The position numbers and the translations under genes are program-made. The notes under the pieces were generated by a model that worked only from the letters and a program-made list of their open reading frames with translations, was not told where the DNA came from and ran no database searches. From positions 1-48,480 of the forward strand of contig DXHL01000035.1 of NCBI GenBank assembly GCA_019113395.1: a stretch of 48,480 nucleotides of DNA, written 5' to 3'. Positions 24,081 to 34,837 of this stretch are shown here, one piece after another. Source of the DNA: Candidatus Rikenella faecigallinarum. GTDB lineage: Bacteria; Bacteroidota; Bacteroidia; Bacteroidales; Rikenellaceae. Position 1 is the stretch's first letter; each line of letters begins with the position of its first letter.

Positions 24081-24794
24081 TTAGAGTTTCCCTTGCTGCA
24101 CCTCTTCTGCCAACTGTTTGACAAGCGGTGGTACGCCTTGTGCCGCTCCCTGGGCTACCACGGTCAGCGGATTGGGGATAGTGACCCGTGCCGGCTTCGG
24201 GTCAATCAGCCATACAGGCACATCGGCCCGCAACTGATAGATAAGCCCTGCGGCGGGATAAACCGCCAGCGAAGTACCGATAACCAGAAAGAGGTCAGCA
24301 TCCCGCACTTCGGCCAGCGCCCGTTCATATTCGGGTACTGCCTCGCCAAAAAAGACAATGTGGGGTCTTAACTGCGCCCCATCGGGAGCCTTGTCGCCCA
24401 AGTGCGTGGGACCGGGAGCCGGGACAATCAGGTTCGGGTTTCGTTCGCTGCGGGCCTTGCGCAACTCGCCGTGCAAGTGAATGATATGCTTACTCCCTGC
24501 CCGTTCGTGCAGGTCGTCCACGTTCTGGGTCACCACCACAATCTGTTCGAACCACTGCTCCAATTCGGCCACCGCCCGATGCCCTGCATTTGGTTCCACC
24601 GTATCGAGTTGTGCCCGCCGCGCATTGTAGAAATCGAGCACCAACTGCGGGTTACGCACCCACGCCTCCGGAGTACAGACATCTTCAATCCGATGTTGTT
24701 CCCACAGCCCGTCGGCATCCCGAAAGGTTGAAACACCGCTGTCGGCACTCATGCCCGCCCCTGTAAAAACAACGACTTTTTTCTGTGATTTCAT
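24081..24794 (-). CDS. Sir2-family NAD-dependent protein deacylase lacking the zinc cysteines
   Basis: The 237-residue product shows the sirtuin NAD-binding set: FTGAGMSADSGVSTFRD (10-26), TQNVDDLHERAG (89-100), catalytic His108 in HLHGEL, and GTSLAVYPAAGL. Tyr56 and Arg59 in FYNARR match the Tyr-x-x-Arg pair that lets class III sirtuins bind succinyl- or malonyl-lysine, so a deacylase role is likely. The four zinc-ribbon cysteines are absent; the only cysteine is C40. The segment between HLHGEL and RPHIVFFGE is short and cysteine-free. From memory, this holds for many Bacteroidota sirtuins. It stands alone between tamL (convergent) and the tRNA-Arg terminator. Confidence 0.9.
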   Translation of the reverse strand: MKSQKKVVVFTGAGMSADSGVSTFRDADGLWEQHRIEDVCTPEAWVRNPQLVLDFYNARRAQLDTVEPNAGHRAVAELEQWFEQIVVVTQNVDDLHERAGSKHIIHLHGELRKARSERNPNLIVPAPGPTHLGDKAPDGAQLRPHIVFFGEAVPEYERALAEVRDADLFLVIGTSLAVYPAAGLIYQLRADVPVWLIDPKPARVTIPNPLTVVAQGAAQGVPPLVKQLAEEVQQGKL

Positions 24795-24878
24795 GGCTGC
24801 AAACGCATTGATAGAGAACGAAAGATACGATTTTCAGCCGGCAGGCCCAAACATTCGTCCTATTTTCGCGCAGGCTGC

Positions 24879-24918
24879 AAAAAAGGAGGGGTTCCAAACA
24901 TAATGTTGGAACCCCTCC
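24879..24918 (-). terminator. Terminator of tRNA-Arg
   Basis: Read on the minus strand, a 13-bp stem (24918-24906 with 24897-24885) is followed by a run of T (24884-24879). It begins 7 bp after the mature tRNA 3' end. Confidence 0.85.
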
Positions 24919-24924
24919 TCGTTG

Positions 24925-24998
24925 TGACACCGACAGGACTCAAACCTGTAACCTTCTGATCCGTAGTCAGATGCTCTATTCAATTAAGCTACGGTGCC
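24925..24998 (-). tRNA. tRNA-Arg (anticodon ACG)
   Basis: The 74-nt cloverleaf on the minus strand has acceptor arms GGCACCG and CGGTGTC (one G-T pair) and discriminator A. The anticodon arm is TCTGA-CTACGGA-TCAGA with ACG, and the T arm contains GGTTTGAGTCC. CCA is not encoded. The anticodon A34 would be edited to inosine by TadA. Confidence 0.95.
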
Positions 24999-25013
24999 AA
25001 CTGTTTTGCGCTA

Positions 25014-25045
25014 CAAAAGTATAAATTCCACGGATATTTCCCAAA
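25014..25045 (-). promoter_or_regulatory. tRNA-Arg promoter
   Basis: On the minus strand TTTG (25045-25042) and TACTTTTG (25021-25014) are 20 bp apart, matching the -33/-7 consensus. The start site would be about 25010, some 12 nt before the mature tRNA. Confidence 0.7.
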
Positions 25046-25064
25046 TTTATATTCTCTATATTTG
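25037..25064 (+). promoter_or_regulatory. bioB promoter
   Basis: TATATTTG at 25057-25064 is a full -7 match; the -33 position carries only TTTC (25037-25040). The predicted start near 25068 leaves a leader of about 19 nt. The -33 region overlaps that of the divergent tRNA-Arg promoter. Confidence 0.6.
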
Positions 25065-25086
25065 CAGAAATCTATCGAAATACCCT

Positions 25087-26058
25087 ATGAAACCACTGGC
25101 TGAACTTGAAACCGCCATCCGCAACGGTTACGCCATAACTCCTGAAGAAGCCACTGACCTGCTCCACCATGCCCCGTTTGCCGAACTGTGCGAGACAGCC
25201 AACCGCCTGCGCCGCCATTTTCAAGGGGACCGCATCGATACCTGCTCCATTATGAATGCCCGCAGCGGCCGTTGCCCGGAGGATTGCAAATGGTGCGCCC
25301 AGTCCATCCACTACCAAACGAAAATCGAGGTCTACCCGCTTACCGACACCGCCGAGGCATTGCGCCACGCCCGTGACAACCATGACAAAGGGGTGGGACG
25401 TTTTTCGCTGGTGACCAGCGGCCGCACACTGAACGATGCCCAAATTGAACGTTGTGCCGATATCTATCGAGCCATCGCCGCCGAATGTCCCGGATTCCGC
25501 AACGGACACCTTTGCGCCTCCATGGGATTGCTCTCCAAATCCCAACTTCAAACCTTGAAAGAGGCTGGCGTGGGCACCTACCACTGCAACCTGGAGAGTG
25601 CCCCTTCGTACTTCCCCACCCTCTGCACCACCCACACTCAGGCCGAGAAACGCCAGACCATCGCCTGGGCACGGGAAGTGGGCATGAAAATCTGCAGCGG
25701 GGGTATTATCGGCATGGGCGAAAGCGCCGAGCAGCGGCTCGAACTGGCCTTCACCCTGCGCGAAATGGGCATAAATTCCATCCCCATCAATGTACTGAAT
25801 CCCATCCCCGGCACTCCGCTCGAAAGACAGGCACCGCTCTCGGAAGATGAGCTGCTGCGCACGTTTGCCCTGTTCCGGCTCATCAACCCCACGGCATACA
25901 TCCGTTTCGCGGGCGGTCGCACCCTGATTGGAGCGGTGCAGGAGCGTGCCCTGCGCAGCGGGGTCAATGCTGCCATTGTCGGCGACCTGCTGACCACCAT
26001 CGGGTCCAGCATTGCCGATGACCGAGAACTGTTCCAACGCTGCGGCTTCGAATGGTAG
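25087..26058 (+). CDS. bioB: Biotin synthase
   Basis: The 323-residue radical-SAM enzyme converts dethiobiotin to biotin. The SAM-binding [4Fe-4S] cysteines are C63-x3-C67-x2-C70 (GRCPEDCKWCAQS). Family motifs follow: FSLVTSGRTL, CASMGLLS, the YHCNLESAPS stretch with a [2Fe-2S] ligand, CSGGIIGMGES, and IRFAGGRTLI with the Arg ligand of the auxiliary cluster. ATG 25087 is preferred because the frame upstream runs through the promoter and into the tRNA. No other biotin gene is adjacent and no BirA operator is evident. Cofactor supply to biotin-dependent carboxylases is the expected role. Confidence 0.94.
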   Translation: MKPLAELETAIRNGYAITPEEATDLLHHAPFAELCETANRLRRHFQGDRIDTCSIMNARSGRCPEDCKWCAQSIHYQTKIEVYPLTDTAEALRHARDNHDKGVGRFSLVTSGRTLNDAQIERCADIYRAIAAECPGFRNGHLCASMGLLSKSQLQTLKEAGVGTYHCNLESAPSYFPTLCTTHTQAEKRQTIAWAREVGMKICSGGIIGMGESAEQRLELAFTLREMGINSIPINVLNPIPGTPLERQAPLSEDELLRTFALFRLINPTAYIRFAGGRTLIGAVQERALRSGVNAAIVGDLLTTIGSSIADDRELFQRCGFEW

Positions 26059-26321
26059 GTCAACGAGCTGCGGTCTTCTGTGTCTGATATCGCGCATGTT
26101 GTTTTACCGGGCGCAACGGTCGAGAAAGGCGAAGATGATGGTTCGAGCAAATTCGGTTTCGCCAGAAACCGTCAGGCCGACGCCGCCCCCAGCGGAGGCC
26201 TGCTCTGAAGCGAGCATGCTCCGCCGGCTCCGGCCTGCACGAATTCTAATAAAGTCGTATTCCACTGACGAACACAAGTCAGGTCGCGTGCCCATCGGCA
26301 CCGACTCATCAGGCAAGAATG
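26059..26321. other. Non-coding stretch after bioB with one GC-rich hairpin
   Basis: I see no credible gene. A broken hairpin at 26192-26224 pairs GCGGAG with CTCCGC outside and TGCTC with GAGCA inside, but has no T-tract. It might serve as a bioB 3'-end structure. Confidence 0.4.
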
Positions 26322-26789
26322 CTACTCCGCATCCCCACGCCGTCCCCACAGCTGCCACACCACACCCGCCAGAATAAGAGCCACCGTGACCGCAGCCAGC
26401 ATCGACGGCAGCAGGAGCGAGACATGGAGCCACAGCCGTCCGCTCAGCACACAATAGACCAGTGCCCCTACCCCCAGGAGTCCTGAGAGGGTGCAGACAA
26501 AGACCAGCTGCATATAAGTTCTGCCGATATGCGTAGCACAATGAGGATTCCCGTGCCTCGTCTGATACCGCACCGCCAGCCGTCCGACGCCCCACGACAC
26601 CCCCAGCACAAGCATCACGCCCACCAGACACCACACCCACAGCGGAACAATACCCTCAGCTGTCGGCTGTACCGAGGCGAGCATCAACAGCAGCGTACAG
26701 ACAAAGGCCGGCAGGGCGACAACCGATACCGTATGTCGATAGTTACGAAACGGATTCACTTCCGGGTCTTCCGGTTCTCTGAACATCAT
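26322..26789 (-). CDS. Four-helix membrane protein of unknown function
   Basis: The product is about 155 residues from the first of two consecutive ATGs (26789, 26786). It has a short charged N-terminus, two hydrophobic helices near 25-70 (VVALPAFVCTLLLMLASV; VPLWVWCLVGVMLVLGV), a polar loop with His/Cys residues, and two more helices (MQLVFVCTLSGLLGVGALVY; a final Leu/Val-rich helix) before a short GRRGDAE tail. I do not recognise the family. It lies downstream of carB on the same strand but beyond a terminator, so it is probably transcribed separately. Confidence 0.65.
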   Translation of the reverse strand: MMFREPEDPEVNPFRNYRHTVSVVALPAFVCTLLLMLASVQPTAEGIVPLWVWCLVGVMLVLGVSWGVGRLAVRYQTRHGNPHCATHIGRTYMQLVFVCTLSGLLGVGALVYCVLSGRLWLHVSLLLPSMLAAVTVALILAGVVWQLWGRRGDAE

Positions 26790-26820
26790 ACTCCAATCGT
26801 TTTTAAGCACCTGCAAAACA

Positions 26821-26858
26821 AAGAGCCCTCTTGCGACGTCTCGGCAGAGGGCTCTTTT
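26821..26858 (-). terminator. carAB terminator
   Basis: AAGAGCCCTC (26821-26830) pairs with GAGGGCTCTT (26847-26856), and T-rich sequence lies on both sides, so it could work in both directions. It stands about 75 bp after the carB stop. Confidence 0.75.
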
Positions 26859-26930
26859 CGTGTTATACTTTCATCTCTCCACACCATTCACACATAAAAC
26901 CACCGCCTCGAAAGAGAGATAAACAGGAGA

Positions 26931-30166
<3,236 letters not shown>

Positions 30167-30167
<1 letters not shown>

Positions 30168-31276
30168 TACTTCTTGTATTGGTCGATTAGGTCAATAAAC
30201 TGGTCAAAGAGGTATTCCGTATCCACCGGTCCACTGGTGGCTTCGGGGTGGAACTGCACGCTGAAGAAGGGCAGCGTGCGGTGTTTAATCCCTTCGATGG
30301 TGTTGTCGTTCAGGTTGATGAAGTAGGGTTCCCACCCTTCGCCGAGCCCTGCAGGGTCTACCGCATAACCGTGGTTTTGCGAGGTAATCACCGCGCGGTT
30401 CGTCCCCACTTCGAGCGCAGGCTGGTTGTGCGAGCGGTGGCCGTATTTGAGTTTGTAGGTGGTAGCCCCGGCCGCCCAGCTCAGCAACTGGTTCCCGAGA
30501 CAAATCCCGAAGATGGGCCGATTGGGTTTGGCTGCCATCGCTTTTTTGATATTCTCGATGGTCACTCCGCACAATGCCGGGTCGCCCGGGCCGTTGCTGA
30601 GCATGACACCGTCGTAGTCCAGCGTGCTGAAGTCGTAGTCCCAGGGCACCCGCACCACCGTTGCCTCACGGTTGTAGAGACAGCGGATAATATTGTACTT
30701 GCAACCGCAGTCCACCAGGACAATGGTCCGTTTGGCAGCGGGATTGGTATAGGTGATGATGTCGCGGCAGGAGACCTTTTCGACCAGATTTTCCTTGTTC
30801 GGGTTATGGAACTCCGTGGCTTCGGGTTGTCCTTCGACATTCAGTTTCCCGAGCATCACCCCGCGTTCGCGGATGATTTTGGTAATCTGTCGGGTATCGA
30901 CCCCGAAAATCCCCGGGACGCCGTTTTCGCGGAGCCAGTCCGAGAGGCTCTTGACGGCATTCCAGTGGCTGTATTGGAACGAGTAGTCGCTAATGACCAG
31001 CCCTTTGATATGCACCCGGTCGGATTCGAAGAATTTGGGCAGTCCCGTGGCGGGGTCCACAGCCGCGGTATCGGGCACACCGTAGTTCCCAATCAGGGGG
31101 TAGGTTATCACGAGGATTTGTCCGGAATAGGAAGGGTCGGTCAGGCTCTCCGGATAACCTGTCATGGCCGTAGAAAAAACGACTTCTCCCGATACAGATT
31201 GCTCTGCACCGAACGAGAAGCCGTCGAACTGCGTACCATCCTCGAGAATTAGGCGGGCGGTCTTACTGTTCAGCAT
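30167..31276 (-). CDS. carA: Carbamoyl-phosphate synthase small (glutaminase) subunit
   Basis: The 369-residue class I glutamine amidotransferase releases ammonia for CarB. The N-terminal CPSase domain (1-140) has GEVVFSTAMTGYPESLTDPS. The C-terminal glutaminase shows the triad C259 (IFGICLGNQLL), H343 and E345 (VQFHPEATSGP), plus LSNGPGDP. Length is normal. It is the first gene of the carAB operon. A 23-bp palindrome lies directly before the start codon, between it and the -7 box, so repression or attenuation of the operon is plausible. Confidence 0.96.
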
Positions 31277-31280
31277 GTCA

Positions 31281-31303
31281 ATTTCAGAATTAGTTTCTGA
31301 AAT
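31281..31303. promoter_or_regulatory. 23-bp inverted repeat in the carA leader (operator or attenuator candidate)
   Basis: ATTTCAGAA (31281-31289) and TTCTGAAAT (31295-31303) are perfect 9-bp inverted arms around TTAGT. The element lies 4 bp before the carA start codon and 1 bp from the -7 box, where a bound repressor would block initiation or a hairpin would bury the ribosome site. Confidence 0.6.
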
Positions 31304-31304
31304 A

Positions 31305-31312
31305 CAAAGGTA
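31305..31312 (-). promoter_or_regulatory. -7 element of the carAB promoter
   Basis: TACCTTTG on the minus strand (31312-31305) is a full -7 match. The -33 position has only CTG near 31332. The predicted start near 31301 falls inside the palindrome. Confidence 0.6.
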
Positions 31313-31454
31313 AGGCTTTTTCGCGAAAGAGCAGGTCTTTTTGCGTGAATTTATCTAATTTTACCTCGCGCGAGGGGTTGTCGGCTCTCCGACCGACAGC
31401 ACCCTTGCGAAAAGCACCGCACATCACCCACATTACCAATACCTTATCAATCCG

Positions 31455-32174
31455 ATGCTCACAAAAGCCGAAATCAAACGGATACGTTCGCTGGGCGACA
31501 AGGCGGCACGCACGGCCGAGGGGCTGTTCGTGGCCGAGGGGGAGAAAATAGTAGACGAACTGCTTCGCTCAGGGCTGCGGGTCGAGGCACTCTACCGCGT
31601 CGGGGAGAACGTGACGGCGGCCGAGATGGAGCGTATTTCGTTTCTGCGGACCCCTTCGCGGGTGCTGGCAGTGGCCGAGATACCCCACCACAGCAACGAC
31701 CGTCCCACCTTCGAGGGGCTGTGCCTGGCGCTGGATGATGTGCAGGACCCGGGCAATGTAGGAACCATTATTCGCCTGGCAGACTGGTTCGGCGTGCGAC
31801 ATATATACTGCTCTCCCGCCACGGCCGACTGCTGGAGCCCCAAAGTGGTGCAGGCCACCATGGGGGCCGTGCTGCGCGCGAAAGTACACTACGGGCCGCT
31901 GCAACCCGTGTTGCAGGCGGCCCGCATGGCCGGACTGCCGCTTTACGGCACCTTTTTAGAAGGAGAAAACATTTACCAGTGTACCCTGCCGCCCGACCGC
32001 GGTGTGATTGTCATGGGCAACGAGGGGCGCGGCATCACGGCCGAAACGGCTGCCGCCGTCACCCACAAACTCTACATCCCCCCCTACCCTCCTGAGGCGG
32101 GTCCCACCTCCGAGTCGCTCAACGTAGCCACCGCTACGGGTATCGTCCTCTCGGAATTCCGTCGGCGCGGCTAA
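31455..32174 (+). CDS. TrmH/SpoU-family RNA 2'-O-ribose methyltransferase
   Basis: The 239-residue product has the N-terminal SpoU substrate-binding part (IKRIRSLGDKAARTAEGLFV) and a C-terminal trefoil-knot SPOUT domain. The three SpoU motifs are clear: LALDDVQDPGNVGTIIRLAD with the catalytic Arg and Asn, GVIVMGNEGRGI, and SESLNVATATGIVLSEFRR. It methylates 2'-OH of ribose in 23S rRNA or tRNA; which one is not clear from sequence. Neighbours are carA (divergent) and rpmE2 (downstream, with its own promoter). Confidence 0.9.
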   Translation: MLTKAEIKRIRSLGDKAARTAEGLFVAEGEKIVDELLRSGLRVEALYRVGENVTAAEMERISFLRTPSRVLAVAEIPHHSNDRPTFEGLCLALDDVQDPGNVGTIIRLADWFGVRHIYCSPATADCWSPKVVQATMGAVLRAKVHYGPLQPVLQAARMAGLPLYGTFLEGENIYQCTLPPDRGVIVMGNEGRGITAETAAAVTHKLYIPPYPPEAGPTSESLNVATATGIVLSEFRRRG

Positions 32175-32249
32175 CCCCCGCCTTTTCACACGACCATTTT
32201 CATGCGCACCCGCCCGCTCACACTCCTTTATGGATAAGCACGAAAAAAT

Positions 32250-32280
32250 TTGGCCGTTCGGGATTTTCACCCTATCTTTG
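32250..32280 (+). promoter_or_regulatory. rpmE2 promoter
   Basis: TTG at 32250-32252 and TATCTTTG at 32273-32280 are separated by 20 bp, a full consensus pair. The predicted start near 32284 leaves a leader of about 35 nt. Confidence 0.75.
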
Positions 32281-32318
32281 CGCTCACTAAAATTAATGTC
32301 TAACAACCAACGCACAAA

Positions 32319-32588
32319 ATGAAAGCAGGAATTCATCCCGAAGAGTATCGTGTCGTAGCATTCAAAGATATGTCTAACGACCAGGTATTTTTGTGCCGGT
32401 CCGCCGTCAGCACCAAAGAGACCATCGAAATCGACGGCGAAACCTATCCCGTCTATAAAATGGAAATCTCGAGCGCCTCGCACCCGTTCTACACCGGGAA
32501 ACAGACGCTGGTAGATACCGCCGGACGTGTCGATAAGTTCATGAGCCGGTACCAGAAACACTACGATAAACGGAACCAGAACAAATAG
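32319..32588 (+). CDS. rpmE2: 50S ribosomal protein L31, type B
   Basis: The 89-residue product begins [17 protein letters not shown] and contains the [20 protein letters not shown] stretch typical of L31. It lacks the CxxC zinc pair of type A L31 (its single cysteine is in FLCRS) and carries the type B insertion, so it is the zinc-independent form. In many bacteria type B is induced under zinc shortage; in Bacteroidota it is often the only L31, so no Zur control should be assumed. A consensus promoter and a hairpin terminator frame it as a single-gene unit. Confidence 0.95.
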   Translation: MKAGIHPEEYRVVAFKDMSNDQVFLCRSAVSTKETIEIDGETYPVYKMEISSASHPFYTGKQTLVDTAGRVDKFMSRYQKHYDKRNQNK

Positions 32589-32616
32589 TCGCGGTTCTTT
32601 CTTCAACCAGTACAGC

Positions 32617-32652
32617 GCGGAGCTTCCAAGAGATTGGAAGCCCCGCTTTTTT
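32617..32652 (+). terminator. rpmE2 terminator
   Basis: GCGGAGCTTCCA (32617-32628) pairs with TGGAAGCCCCGC (32635-32646) with one A-C mismatch, followed by TTTTTT. Confidence 0.85.
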
Positions 32653-32732
32653 ATGCTCTGTGGAGCGAGCCTGGGCAGAACGCCATCCGTTCCCGCGCCT
32701 CCTCCATACCGACAGATACAACACCGAGAAGA

Positions 32733-33899
32733 CTACCCGTTCGCCTGCATCACATTCAGCTTCACGTCGTCGAGCGTAATCTCGGGACCGCTCAAAATCA
32801 ACAGCCGCTCGACTGCATTGTGCAACTCACGGATATTCCCCGTCCACGGCATCCCACACAACGCCTCGACCGCCTCCGAAGTAATCGTACTGAGCGGTTT
32901 GCCCTTATCCGCACAAATGGTCTTGATGAAGTGGTCCACCAGCAGCGGAATATCCTCACGCCGCTCGGCCAGACTCGGCACATGGATAATTATCACACTT
33001 AACCGATGATAAAGGTCTTCGCGGAAATTCCCCTTGGCAATCTCTTCCTGCAGGTTTTTGTTCGTCGCGGCAAAGACCCGCGCATCCACCGAAATATCCT
33101 TGTCGCTCCCCACACGGGTAATCTTGCGTTCCTGCAACGCCCGCAGCACCTTGGCCTGCGCCGCAAGGCTCATGTCGCCGATTTCGTCCAGAAATATCGT
33201 TCCGCCGTCCGCCTGCTCGAATTTTCCTTTGCGCTGTTTGATGGCCGACGTAAAAGCCCCTTTCTCATGCCCAAAAAGCTCGCTTTCAATCAGCTCCGAC
33301 GGAATAGCCGCACAGTTCACCTCCACGAACGGCATCGCCGCCCGGTCGCTCTTCTCGTGCAACCACCGCGCCACCAGCTCTTTCCCCGTTCCGTTGGCAC
33401 CGGTTATCAAGACCCGCGCATCGGTCTGAGCGACCTTGTCGATAAGCATCTTCACCCGCTCGATAGCCGGCGATTGGCCCACGATTTCACTGACCCGATT
33501 GACCTTGCGCCGCAGCGTTTTGGTCTCCTTAACCAGCGACCCGCGCTCCAGTGCGTTCTTGACCGTCACCAGAATACGATTCATGTCGATGGGCTTCTCC
33601 ACATAGTCGAAAGCCCCCTTTTTGATACACTCCACCGCCGTGTCAATACTCCCGTGGCCCGAAATCATCACCACCGTCGTATCGGGATGAGTCTCAATCA
33701 ACTTGTCCAGCAACTCGATACCGTCCATTTCAGGCATCTTGATGTCCGAAATCACCAGGTCAAACGGCTCGCCACATATCATCTCATAGCCCTGCGCCCC
33801 GTTTTCGGCCGTTTTCACCGTGTACCCCTCCATTTCGAGCAGCTCGCCCACAATGTTCCGAATGCTGCGTTCGTCGTCGATAACCAGTATTTTTGCCAT
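32733..33899 (-). CDS. NtrC-family sigma-54 response regulator without a Fis-type DNA-binding domain
   Basis: The 388-residue product has a receiver domain (1-120; phospho-acceptor Asp52 in LVISDIKMPEMDG) and a sigma-54 AAA+ domain (about 135-370). The AAA+ domain shows Walker A GANGTGKE (167-174), Walker B GGTIFLDE (232-239), arginine-finger region REDLYHRL, and WTGNIRELHNAVERL near the end. The sigma-54 contact loop reads GAFTSA (214-219) instead of the usual GAFTGA. The protein ends about 20 residues after the AAA+ lid, with no Fis-type HTH. No histidine kinase is adjacent, so it is an orphan in this window. This compact form recurs in Bacteroidota from memory. It should activate sigma-54 promoters; the one at 13601 is an unproven candidate target. 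Confidence 0.88.
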   Translation of the reverse strand: MAKILVIDDERSIRNIVGELLEMEGYTVKTAENGAQGYEMICGEPFDLVISDIKMPEMDGIELLDKLIETHPDTTVVMISGHGSIDTAVECIKKGAFDYVEKPIDMNRILVTVKNALERGSLVKETKTLRRKVNRVSEIVGQSPAIERVKMLIDKVAQTDARVLITGANGTGKELVARWLHEKSDRAAMPFVEVNCAAIPSELIESELFGHEKGAFTSAIKQRKGKFEQADGGTIFLDEIGDMSLAAQAKVLRALQERKITRVGSDKDISVDARVFAATNKNLQEEIAKGNFREDLYHRLSVIIIHVPSLAERREDIPLLVDHFIKTICADKGKPLSTITSEAVEALCGMPWTGNIRELHNAVERLLILSGPEITLDDVKLNVMQANG

Positions 33900-33924
33900 A
33901 ATCTGCGATAGATTTTCCGATTTT

Positions 33925-33944
33925 CAAAGTTAGCATTATATTTG
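33925..33944. promoter_or_regulatory. Divergent, nearly touching -7 elements
   Basis: On the minus strand TAACTTTG (33932-33925) fits the response-regulator gene, with a weak TTA at the -33 distance. On the plus strand TATATTTG (33937-33944) fits the DUF4290 gene. Only 4 bp separate the two boxes, so both cannot hold polymerase at once. Confidence 0.5.
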
Positions 33945-34044
33945 CTGCATCGTAACGATTGGCGAAGAGAAATTATCTTCTGTCGGCCTTTATCAAACTG
34001 TGTGCCGAGCCACTTTCTTCGCACAGACCTGTCCAACGCGTATT

Positions 34045-34701
34045 ATGAACCGTGACCGAACCAGACTGTTGCTCTCCGAGTACGGGCGCAACGTACAGAC
34101 CATGGTGGCTTACCTGAAGACCATCGAAGACCGCGAACTGCGCAATCGCCAGGCCGAGGTGGTGGTGGCCGTAATGGGGAATGTCAATCCCGCTCAGAAA
34201 GACAGCGAAGGGTTCCAACACATGTTGTGGGACCACCTCTTTATGATAGCCGACTTCGACCTGGACGTGGATGCCCCGTTTCCGAAGCCTACCCCGGAGA
34301 TGTTTGCTCCGCGGCCGCAGCGGGTGGCCTATTCGCAGAGCTATATTGCCCAGAAGCAGTACGGTGCCAACGTTCGGCGGATGATTCAGGCGTTGGCCAA
34401 GGAGCCGGCGAGCGAGGCTCGTGAGGCGGCTGCCACGGGGATGGCCAAATACATGAAACAGAAGTCGTTCGAGTACAACAAGGAGTTTCCGTCGAACGAG
34501 GGGGTGATAGGTGACATTCGGGAGATGTCGAACGGTGCGATTTCGTTGGAGGCGGCAGCGCTGGACAACACGCGTATCGACACCTCGGGGAACGGTCCCC
34601 GCCCCAACAACGGCCGTGGCGGCAAGAACAACCGCAACGGGAACAATGGCGGGGGGAACGGCCACGGCCAGCGGAAGTATGTCAAGCGGAATACCAAGTA
34701 A
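34045..34701 (+). CDS. DUF4290-family protein with Gly/Asn/Arg-rich tail
   Basis: The 218-residue product matches the DUF4290 family, found across Bacteroidota. Characteristic stretches are LLLSEYGRNVQTMVAYLKTI, the ED-REL-RNRQAE region, WDHLFMIADFDLDVDAPFP and YIAQKQYGANVRRMI. No function is known to me. The last 40 residues are low-complexity (NNGRGGKNNRNGNNGGGNGH), rich in Gly, Asn and Arg and likely disordered; such tails can bind RNA. ATG 34045 is preferred over an in-frame ATG at 34000 because the family N-terminus begins there. It is monocistronic, with a terminator at 34763. Confidence 0.85.
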   Translation: MNRDRTRLLLSEYGRNVQTMVAYLKTIEDRELRNRQAEVVVAVMGNVNPAQKDSEGFQHMLWDHLFMIADFDLDVDAPFPKPTPEMFAPRPQRVAYSQSYIAQKQYGANVRRMIQALAKEPASEAREAAATGMAKYMKQKSFEYNKEFPSNEGVIGDIREMSNGAISLEAAALDNTRIDTSGNGPRPNNGRGGKNNRNGNNGGGNGHGQRKYVKRNTK

Positions 34702-34762
34702 TGCCGCCTATGGTGTGGTTCTTGCATCACACGATATGGCGATACAGACATAAACCTAACGG

Positions 34763-34798
34763 ACGGAATACCCGCGGCAGAGGGGGATTCCGTTTTTT
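34763..34798 (+). terminator. Terminator after the DUF4290 gene
   Basis: ACGGAAT (34763-34769) pairs with ATTCCGT (34787-34793), extended inside by CCC with GGG after a mismatch, then TTTTTT follows. Confidence 0.75.
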
Positions 34799-34837
34799 AT
34801 TACTCCATTTTTCATTACAGCACATAGCCACAGAGAG

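Noticed and set aside
26012-26640. Open frames on both strands between bioB and the small membrane protein
   Set aside because: They overlap each other and the bioB or membrane gene, and show no domain or signal. I describe 26059-26321 as non-coding instead.
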